Shown in pieces: positions 1-5,694 of a stretch of 11,023 nt of DNA. A model generated the notes under the pieces. It ran no database searches. It saw only the letters and a program-made list of their open reading frames with translations, and was not told the DNA's origin. Each line of letters begins with the position of its first letter. Position 1 is the stretch's first letter. Source of the DNA: JBLRWS01 sp047921075 (lineage in GTDB: Bacteria > Bacteroidota > Rhodothermia > Balneolales > Balneolaceae); NCBI GenBank assembly GCA_047921075.1, contig JBLRWS010000074.1, positions 1 through 11,023 of the forward strand, given 5' to 3'. The position numbers and the translations under genes are program-made.

Positions 1-439
1 CCGTTTACAACCCATAGGGCCGTCTTCCGGCACGCGGCGTGGCTGCGTCAGGGTTTCCCCCATTGCGCAAGATTCCTCACTGCTGCCTCCCGTAGGAGTC
101 TGGACCGTGTCTCAGTTCCAGTGTGGGGGATCATCCTCTCAGACCCCCTAGCCATCATCGCCTTGGTAGGCTTTTACCCCACCAACTAGCTAATGGCACG
201 CAGACCCATCTATAACCAATCAAAAACCTTTAACAACTGTGACCATGCGGCCCCGCTGCATTATGCGGTATTAGCACCGGTTTCCCGATGTTATCCCCCA
301 GTTATAGGTAGGTTGTCTACGCGTTACTCACCCGTGCGCCAGTCTCCAGAAAGAGCAAGCTCCTTCCTTCTCCTTCGACTTGCATGTGTTAAGCCCGCCG
401 CCAGCGTTCGTCCTGAGCCAGGATCAAACTCTCCATGCT
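1..439 (-). rRNA. rrs: 16S ribosomal RNA, 5' part (truncated by window edge)
   Basis: Read on the minus strand, the sequence starts with the universal 5' signature AGAGTTTGATCCTGGCTCAG (its first base is at 432). It continues with GGCGGCGGGCTTAACACATG, the GGTGAGTAACGCGT element, the ACTCCTACGGGAGGCAGCAG site (about 79-98) and GGGTTGTAAAC at the window start. By analogy with E. coli, where the AGAGTTTGATC primer site begins at nucleotide 8, the mature 5' end should lie near 439. Roughly the first 28 percent of a 16S gene is present; the rest lies to the left of the window. The GTGAGGAATCTTGCGCAATGGGGG stretch is compatible with several FCB lineages, so I do not name a genus. Confidence 0.97.
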
Positions 440-454
440 ATATACTTCTATATA
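439..454 (-). other. Hairpin at the mature 16S 5' end
   Basis: Two perfect TATATA arms (439-444 and 449-454) flank a 4-nt loop, GAAG on the minus strand, directly before the predicted mature 16S 5' end. It is an AU-only 6-bp stem and may take part in pre-16S folding or processing. The role is inferred. Confidence 0.4.
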
Positions 455-510
455 TTCCATTAAGAACCAAATCCAGACCCACCAACGATCTGCTTATCTT
501 TCTCATAAAT

Positions 511-520
511 TCAAAGAACT
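511..520 (-). promoter_or_regulatory. boxA-like antitermination site in the rRNA leader
   Basis: AGTTCTTTGA on the minus strand, about 70 nt upstream of the mature 16S, resembles the boxA core (TGCTCTTTAA in E. coli) bound by NusB-S10. Its place within a long leader between promoter and 16S is where rRNA boxA elements are expected. The match is to a short degenerate motif. Confidence 0.55.
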
Positions 521-653
521 CGCCTACAACATAAAATCCGTCGCAGACCAACAAGATAAAAACTACATCACCCTAATTGCAAGTGAAACTTCATTTTTTT
601 CTTGCCCCCTCAACCGAAAATCGAACGTCTTTTTGATTTCCGAAAGGGCATTA

Positions 654-683
654 AATATACGAGCCACTCCCTGTTCAAGTCAA
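654..683 (-). promoter_or_regulatory. rRNA operon promoter
   Basis: On the minus strand TTGACT (678-683) and TATATT (654-659) are separated by 18 nt, close to the housekeeping sigma consensus; TATATTTA also resembles the Bacteroidota TAnnTTTG -7 element. Transcription would start near 647, giving a leader of about 208 nt before the 16S. An A-rich tract upstream of the -35 (minus strand of 697-706) could act as an UP-like element. The remaining leader from 455 to 647 holds boxA and no gene I can support. Confidence 0.65.
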
Positions 684-768
684 CCTGTTTCGGTCTAATT
701 TTTTCCGTTGATTGCCTGCCGTCTGCCCCTGTCTCAAAGCGACTGATCTTTAACCCTTTACCGTTCAC

Positions 769-1545
769 TTAGGCCTCTTGATACAGGCCATGACCCTCCG
801 GATCCTCATCATAATCTTTAAAAAACCAGATCGCCGCGTAGGCAATGGGTGTATCAAACAGAGCAAAAAAGAACTTGAAGATATAGGAGTTGAAAATGAG
901 AACAATCAGCGCGCCAACGGTTGTGATGTTCTCTCCCAAATTACCCGACACGTATAAGATGCTTAGTATGGCCGTACTATCTACCAGTTGGCTAAACATT
1001 GTGGAGCCGTTATTACGCAGCCACAGATAACGCCCTTTGGTGAGCCGCTTTAAATAATGGAAAATGCGGACATCCACCGACTGCGCAATAAGGTATGCAA
1101 TCATACTCGATATGGTGTTCGCTACCAAAAACTCATAGACCCCATCAAACAGGTCTACACCGCCACTAACTCCGTAGGTGTTCGGAAACTGATAGGCGGC
1201 GGTCATCAGCAACAACATATAGAGGTTCATAAAAAACCCAATCCACACAACCGTCTGTGCTTTTTTTCGCCCGAAGAGTTCCGAAATCATATCGGTGGCC
1301 AAAAAGGTAAAGGGGTAGGCAAGCAACCCCACCGGTATACTCATTACATAAAGGCTGCCATCGCGGACAAGCGCCGGTGTTATTTGCTGCAGCCAATCGG
1401 GAAGATTCAGCGAGAATAGAGTCACAAATTTGGTTGTGCCAACCACATTGCCCAGCACCAGCGACGTCAGAAAAACTCCTGTCAGTGTCAAAAACAGGAC
1501 GTCTCTTTTTTTGGGTGTAGCCGTTCGTAACGATTTCAGGGACAT
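769..1545 (-). CDS. yhhQ: Queuosine precursor transporter, YhhQ/QPTR (VUT) family
   Basis: This 258-residue integral membrane protein belongs to the YhhQ family (DUF165, VUT transporters), known in E. coli to import the queuosine precursors preQ0/preQ1 for tRNA modification. The family signature ATDMISELFGRKKA (residues 83-96) is clear, as is the second conserved block RNNGSTMFSQLVDS (177-190). About six hydrophobic segments are visible (roughly 16-45, 62-82, 98-118, 136-157, 185-226 and 228-243). The N-terminus carries basic residues (KKR, 12-14), consistent with a cytoplasmic start. The start ATG is preceded only by a weak AAAGG. It lies upstream of the rRNA promoter on the same strand with no obvious terminator between, and is divergent from the TetR gene. 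No preQ1 riboswitch is seen in its short leader. Family assignment is firm; the exact substrate is inferred. Confidence 0.9.
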   Translation of the reverse strand: MSLKSLRTATPKKRDVLFLTLTGVFLTSLVLGNVVGTTKFVTLFSLNLPDWLQQITPALVRDGSLYVMSIPVGLLAYPFTFLATDMISELFGRKKAQTVVWIGFFMNLYMLLLMTAAYQFPNTYGVSGGVDLFDGVYEFLVANTISSMIAYLIAQSVDVRIFHYLKRLTKGRYLWLRNNGSTMFSQLVDSTAILSILYVSGNLGENITTVGALIVLIFNSYIFKFFFALFDTPIAYAAIWFFKDYDEDPEGHGLYQEA

Positions 1546-1568
1546 CTGAACCTTTGTTCCGGGTATTG

Positions 1569-1593
1569 TTGTTACAGCGAGGTATTGTAATAA
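1569..1593. promoter_or_regulatory. Candidate operator in the divergent yhhQ-tetR spacer
   Basis: An imperfect inverted repeat, TTGTTAC - 11 nt - GTAATAA (arms 1569-1575 and 1587-1593, one mismatch in seven), sits just upstream of the TetR-family start at 1605. It overlaps a weak promoter-like pair (TTGTTG 1566-1571, TAATAA 1588-1593, 16-nt spacer). An 8-nt direct repeat GGTATTGT (1562-1569 and 1581-1588) lies in the same stretch. It could be an autoregulatory site, but the arms are AT-rich and chance is not excluded. Confidence 0.3.
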
Positions 1594-1604
1594 GATTTAC
1601 GGAT

Positions 1605-2282
1605 ATGAATTCAAAACAGAAGAAAAAAATTCGGATTGCTTCTGCGGGAGTCGATAAATACCTGAAAAATCCCCGCTTTTCAATTGCATCGCTCGCCGAA
1701 GAACTGCAGATGGATGCCGGGGAGATTTACGACCTGTTCCCAAACCGGCGACAGTTGTTGCTCTATTACTATGAAGACTGCATGCGACAGGTGCGCGAAT
1801 CAACCACCGCTATTCCCGATTATGCGTCTTTCTCGTTAGCAGAAAAGTTAAGCCACGTTGCACTCACATTAATCGACCTGTTTAATGATAAGCGTGCTTT
1901 TGTTGCGCTTACTTACAAAGAGATGATTGCCTGTAAACGCACACGAACTACCTTTGCAAAAGAGGCGATAGCAGAGATCGAATCCATCTTAACGTCCGAT
2001 CAGAAGCAATCGGCCATCTCTTCGTTTTTGAGCTCACAAACGGTTACAACCAAAATTTTTTACACCCATTTGCACGGGCTTATTGCCTTTTGGTTGAAGG
2101 ACGAGAGCGAGAATGATCAAAAAACGATGGAACTTGTAGATAAATGGTGCGCCTTTGTACAGGAAGCCGCCTATTCTTCGATTATCGATCGTGGATTTGA
2201 GCTGGCCAAATTTGCCTATCAGCAGCTCCCATCCTGCAAATCATCCCCCATCCATCAACGATGCCGTAACCACCATGAATGA
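1605..2282 (+). CDS. TetR-fold protein paired with an ABC1 kinase
   Basis: A 225-residue protein with a TetR-type N-terminal helix-turn-helix: IASAGVDKYL leads into SIASLAEELQMDAGEIYDLF (residues 26-45) and the usual NRRQLLLYYYE helix (47-57). The C-terminal half is all-helical, as in TetR ligand-binding domains, and includes HLHGLIAFWLKDESENDQKT (155-174). From memory, a related W..D.S pattern occurs in Bacteroidota TetR-like proteins encoded beside ABC1 kinases. I chose ATG at 1605 over the in-frame ATG at 1554, because the 17 extra residues would lie outside the fold and overlap the promoter region. Its stop overlaps the kinase start by 8 nt, so the two are translationally coupled. It may be a repressor or, like mitochondrial COQ9, a TetR-fold lipid-binding partner that no longer binds DNA; the sequence does not decide. 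Confidence 0.8.
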   Translation: MNSKQKKKIRIASAGVDKYLKNPRFSIASLAEELQMDAGEIYDLFPNRRQLLLYYYEDCMRQVRESTTAIPDYASFSLAEKLSHVALTLIDLFNDKRAFVALTYKEMIACKRTRTTFAKEAIAEIESILTSDQKQSAISSFLSSQTVTTKIFYTHLHGLIAFWLKDESENDQKTMELVDKWCAFVQEAAYSSIIDRGFELAKFAYQQLPSCKSSPIHQRCRNHHE

Positions 2283-3425
2283 TTTTCCATCTACAGGCTA
2301 CGAGCGAGGTAAGATTTTTGCCAAAACCGGCGTAAAAGTGGGCATGAACTACGCCCGGCATTACCTGAAAAAACTGCAAAATAAAGAGGCCTCCCAATCG
2401 GAACTGCACACCGAAACTGCCCGCCAGGTGTTTGGGGAGTTTACCAAGCTGCGTGGCACGGCACTGAAGCTGGCCCAAACATTAAGTATTGATCAGGGCT
2501 TTTTGCCCGACGAGTTTGCCGAAGTGATGACGCAGGCACAGTACAAAGTTCCTCCGGTAAACCGCTCGCTGGTTCGCTCCATTATAAAACGAGAATTAGG
2601 CGGATATCCTGAACAGCTCTTCAAAACATTCGATCCTGAAGCGTTTGCCGCCGCATCCATCGGTCAGGTTCATCGCGCCACCTTGCACGACGGCACAGCG
2701 GTTGCCGTAAAGGTGCAATATCCGGGAGTGCGAGATACGATTTCATCGGATGTTGGGCTCGCCTCCGCCCTGTTCAAACGGTTCGTCAGCGATAAAGCTG
2801 CGGTGGATGAATACATCAACGAAGTGCGCGACACACTGATGCGCGAAACCGACTATCTTGTTGAGGGCGCTTCGATTGAGCAGTTTCACGCCCGGTTTGC
2901 ATCGGATACCATTGTTACGCCACGATGGATAGAGGAACGTTCTACCGAGCGGGTTCTATGCATGACATTTATTGAAGGAGAACATCTCGGTGATTTTCTG
3001 GAGCGCCATCCCGAACAGGAAGAACGTGACCTTTATGGGCAGCTTTTATGGGATTTTTTCCACCGGCAACTCGCCACTCCGGAGTTTATCCACGCTGATA
3101 CACACCCCGGCAACTTTCTTCTAACCCCGGATGGAGCCCTTGGCGTAATCGATTACGGATGTGTAAAATCGTTTCCGAAACCATTTTTTGATGATTATCT
3201 GCGACTGCTGCCCACACATCTCGAAAATGATGAAGAAAAAATTCTGGCTCTGTATAAGCGGCTCGACATTTTGAAGGGAGACCCCTCAGCAAATAAAAAA
3301 GAGAAGGAGTATTTCGAATTTTGTAAAAATTACGGTCTTACCTTTGCCATGCCTTATATGGAAGACGCTTTCGATTTTGGCAGTGCCGAGTACAAAACGT
3401 TACTGAAAGGGTACACCAAAAATGC
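2275..3425 (+). CDS. ABC1/UbiB-type atypical kinase (3' end lost in assembly gap)
   Basis: Members of this family are atypical protein-kinase-fold ATPases (UbiB, COQ8/ADCK3) linked to isoprenoid quinone and lipid metabolism. Start ATG 2275 overlaps the TetR stop. Visible motifs by residue: KLAQ (65-68) in place of the usual KxGQ, the alanine-rich nucleotide loop AAASIGQVH (125-133), VAVKVQYPG with the ATP-site lysine K146, the ETD acidic motif (191-193), the catalytic HADTHPGN (273-280) with D275 and N280, and the metal-binding DYG (293-295) in place of DFG. No membrane helix is seen in the 383 residues present. The reading frame enters 100 Ns after residue 383, so the C-terminus, probably some tens of residues, is missing; translation beyond the Ns is meaningless. 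In an organism likely to use menaquinone its substrate is unknown; quinone or membrane-lipid biology is the family-based guess. Confidence 0.88.
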
Positions 3426-3525
3426 NNNNNNNNNNNNNNNNNNNNNNNNNNNNNNNNNNNNNNNNNNNNNNNNNNNNNNNNNNNNNNNNNNNNNNNNNNN
3501 NNNNNNNNNNNNNNNNNNNNNNNNN
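3426..3525. other. Assembly gap (exactly 100 N)
   Basis: One hundred consecutive Ns, the usual placeholder for a scaffold gap of unknown size. It removes the C-terminus of the ABC1 kinase (plus strand) and of the bacilliredoxin (minus strand), two convergent genes. Since both lack only short ends, the true gap is probably a few hundred bases, but an additional small gene cannot be excluded. Confidence 0.97.
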
Positions 3526-3914
3526 TCTTCGCGGGTACGGCCCTCGATGCGGTGGCGCGGAATCATCGCTTTGATTTCGCCATTCACAAAATACGCGAAG
3601 GATGGTGATGATGGCGGGTATTCGCTAAAATAACTGCGCGCTTTCTCGGTCGCCTCTTTATCCTGTCCCGCAAATACGGTAACCAGATGGTCGGGCTTGT
3701 TGGCCGTTTTGCCGAGAGCAATATCTACTCCGGGCCGGGCATTTCCCGCCGCGCACCCACACACCGAGTTGATGACCATAAGCATGGTTCCGTTGTTGTA
3801 CTCCTGCATGGCGCGGTCTACATCGTCCGGGGTTTTAAGCTCTTCAACGCCGAGCTTGGTTAGCTCTTCGCGCATCCAGCTTGTGTCGGGTCCTACTCCA
3901 AATCCAAATTGCAT
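3526..3914 (-). CDS. BrxA/BrxB family bacilliredoxin (C-terminus lost in assembly gap)
   Basis: The 129 residues present match the YphP/YqiW (DUF1094) family. These small thioredoxin-like proteins reduce mixed disulfides between bacillithiol and protein thiols in the cytoplasm. The diagnostic block is NSVCGCAAGNARPG (49-62) with the CGC active site, C52 and C54. VTVFAGQDKEAT (78-89), SEYPPSSPSFAYF (97-109) and IPRHRIEGR (118-126) are also typical. Compared with the ~144-residue Bacillus proteins about 15 C-terminal residues are missing, including the expected AFD..C end. The N-terminus is shorter than in Bacillus. Bacillithiol synthesis genes occur in Bacteroidota, which fits, but none is in this window. 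The gene is convergent with the ABC1 kinase and divergent from the lipoprotein gene, with 116 nt between the two starts. Confidence 0.9.
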
Positions 3915-4030
3915 GGTTCTCTGTTTTAATGGTTATCTTTTCGACTCAATATAGCGACTATTTCTGATTTTTTTGATTGACGCTATCTATCACAACACCT
4001 CACTATAACAATGATTAAAACCGGATTGTA

Positions 4031-4834
4031 ATGCCCTTCCGTTCTTTACACCTTCTTTCTTTTCTTTCTGCTTTGTTTCTGATTCAAGCCTGTTCCGGAA
4101 CCAAATCCCTTCAGTTGCAGAATCAGAGCTCACCGATCACCGTAAATGGCACCCTGGCCGATTGGCAAACCAGTGGTGCGGTTGTGGATGAAACGGAATT
4201 TGCCAACATTTACGCTACCCGACAAGGCGACAATCTCTATCTGTATATCGATGCGAAGAGCCCCCGATTTGAACAGTCGGTGCGGCAGTCTGGGCTTACC
4301 ATTTTCCTGAACCACTCCAAAGACAACCGCAAAGAGATCGGAATCGCGTTCCCCGCCGGCACATTTAATTTACTGAGAGAGCACCCGGCACAGTATCGCA
4401 GCTTTATTAACGATCCGGAATGGATGCAGCAACCCGGAAACCAGCAGCTGCTTCAGGACCTTGAAAGCAGTCTATACGACCGGGTGATGATTGTAGACAA
4501 CGCAGGTACCTCGGCGGCTAACCACGGTTTTGTTGATTTTACCCAGCTTGGGGCGGATGGCATTGAGATTGCCATTAATACCGAACGCCGCTTTTTTGGG
4601 TTGGAGGTTAAAGTGCCTCTATCGGGCGTTTCACTGTTTGACCTTAACAGCAGCCAACCGATCTGGTTTGGGATGGCTGTAGATCCCCCCACCTTTCGAA
4701 TGCAGAGTCAATTTGATACCACCAGAGAGGCCGGGATGGGACGCACGGATGGCAGACAAGCCAGACAGCCAACCAGCAATGATATACGGCAAATGCTGGG
4801 GCAGCTCGAAAATTGGTACCGGCTCGACCTCTAA
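4031..4834 (+). CDS. Lipoprotein with CBM9-like beta-sandwich domain, function unknown
   Basis: A 267-residue exported lipoprotein. The signal peptide (1-20, hydrophobic core LLSFLSALFLIQA) ends at C21, the acylation cysteine, followed by serine, which does not suggest inner-membrane retention. From residue 36, ITVNGTLADW resembles the start of carbohydrate-binding module family 9-like domains (V.G...DW). DNLYLYIDA (67-75), GLTIFLNHSKDNRKEIGI (88-105), EVKVPLSG (192-199) and PIWFGMAVD (210-218) look like alternating beta strands of the same fold. The tail (234-248) is rich in glycine and arginine, GMGRTDGRQARQ. No catalytic motif is visible. It may bind sugars or another ligand at the cell surface; without a linked transporter or hydrolase gene this is only a fold-level guess. 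It is a single-gene unit ending at a terminator shared with sodA. Confidence 0.75.
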   Translation: MPFRSLHLLSFLSALFLIQACSGTKSLQLQNQSSPITVNGTLADWQTSGAVVDETEFANIYATRQGDNLYLYIDAKSPRFEQSVRQSGLTIFLNHSKDNRKEIGIAFPAGTFNLLREHPAQYRSFINDPEWMQQPGNQQLLQDLESSLYDRVMIVDNAGTSAANHGFVDFTQLGADGIEIAINTERRFFGLEVKVPLSGVSLFDLNSSQPIWFGMAVDPPTFRMQSQFDTTREAGMGRTDGRQARQPTSNDIRQMLGQLENWYRLDL

Positions 4835-4836
4835 TA

Positions 4837-4872
4837 AAAAAAGGCACTTGCCACGAGACAAGCACCTTTTTT
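4837..4872. terminator. Bidirectional intrinsic terminator
   Basis: AAAAAAGG-CA-CTTG (4837-4850) and CAAG-CA-CCTTTTTT (4859-4872) form an interrupted stem with a 2x2 CA/CA internal loop and an 8-nt apical loop. Because one side ends in six Ts and the other begins with six As, a U-tract follows the stem on both strands. It starts 2 nt after the stop of the plus-strand lipoprotein gene and lies 21 nt beyond the stop of the minus-strand sodA, so it can serve both. Confidence 0.8.
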
Positions 4873-4893
4873 GTGACGATCACAAGTAGAGGC

Positions 4894-5502
4894 TTACTTC
4901 GCCTTCTTGTACAGCTCGTTCACTTTCTCCCAGTCAATGACACTGAAAAACGCCTCGATATAATCGGGCCGGCGATTTTGATAATGCAGGTAGTAGGCAT
5001 GCTCCCATACATCTACGCCCAGAATTGGTGTTAGGCCATTCATATAAGGGCTATCCTGGTTTGGTGTTGACAGCACTTTTAGGTCGCCATCTTTGGTTAC
5101 GCACAACCAGCCCCATCCAGAGCCAAACTGGCCGGCAGCTGTAGAAGCAAATGTATCTTTGAATTTCTCAAAACTACCGAATGTGCTATTGATTGCATCG
5201 GCAAGTTCCCCTGCCGGCTCACCGCCGCCATTGGGAGACATAATGCTCCAAAACAATTTGTGATTGGCATAACCGCCACCATTGTTAATCACGGCTTGTC
5301 GTTTTTCTTCCGGAACATCATTAATGTTACGAAGCACCTCTTCGATGGGCTTGTCGGCAAACGGATGCCCTTCCAGCGCCGCATTCAGTTTTGTGGTATA
5401 CCCATTGTGATGCTTGCCGTGGTGAATTTCCATGGTTTTGGCATCAATATGTGGTTCCAATGCGTTGTGTGCATAGGGTAGATCGGGTAGTTTGAAAGCC
5501 AT
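4894..5502 (-). CDS. sodA: Superoxide dismutase, manganese type
   Basis: This 202-residue cytoplasmic enzyme dismutates superoxide to oxygen and hydrogen peroxide. It aligns along its whole length with E. coli SodA: LPDLPYAHNALEPHIDAKTM at residues 5-24, then HHGKHH. The metal ligands are H27, H81 (in NHKLFW), D164 and H168 (in the signature DVWEHAYY, 164-171). The second-sphere glutamine is supplied by NQD (Q149), as in Mn enzymes; Fe-type enzymes usually take it from the position near the second His and carry an alanine here. Mn use, or cambialism, is therefore the likely state. There is no signal peptide. Length and start are as expected for the family. It is a monocistronic gene, divergent from the transhydrogenase and convergent with the lipoprotein gene. 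Confidence 0.96.
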   Translation of the reverse strand: MAFKLPDLPYAHNALEPHIDAKTMEIHHGKHHNGYTTKLNAALEGHPFADKPIEEVLRNINDVPEEKRQAVINNGGGYANHKLFWSIMSPNGGGEPAGELADAINSTFGSFEKFKDTFASTAAGQFGSGWGWLCVTKDGDLKVLSTPNQDSPYMNGLTPILGVDVWEHAYYLHYQNRRPDYIEAFFSVIDWEKVNELYKKAK

Positions 5503-5548
5503 AAAATTACGTTCGTTTGGTTAGCTTTTCGGTTAACGCGTTCCTGTT

Positions 5549-5579
5549 CAAAACATTAACGCTTTGCAACTATTTGCAA
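5549..5579 (-). promoter_or_regulatory. Putative sodA promoter with tandem TTGCAA repeats
   Basis: On the minus strand a -7-like TAATGTTTTG (5549-5558; the Bacteroidota consensus is TAnnTTTG, here two bases longer) lies 18 nt downstream of TTG (5577-5579). Two copies of TTTGCAA (plus strand 5563-5569 and 5573-5579), each containing the palindrome TTGCAA, are spaced exactly 10 nt, one helical turn, across this promoter. They may be a regulator site. No clear promoter for the divergent transhydrogenase was found in the rest of the 192-nt spacer. Confidence 0.33.
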
Positions 5580-5694
5580 TATAACGAATCGACCGGAGGT
5601 TATCGTTCCAAAATTCGACCGATTTGCCAATGGGTTTAACCGAATGAAATGGTATTTTAAGGCCAACAGTTAACCTTTTTACACATTCATCTTT

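Noticed and set aside
193..698. Plus-strand open frames of 113 and 87 codons over the 16S gene and its leader
   Set aside because: They lie on the opposite strand of rRNA and its promoter, with no family likeness; chance frames.
1546..1604. Possible preQ1 riboswitch before the queuosine-precursor transporter
   Set aside because: The short leader shows neither the C-rich loop nor the A-rich tail of a preQ1 aptamer.
3951..3986. ATAGCG ... CGCTAT inverted repeat between the bacilliredoxin and lipoprotein genes
   Set aside because: Six-base arms 24 nt apart in AT-rich DNA are expected by chance; no promoter element aligns with it.
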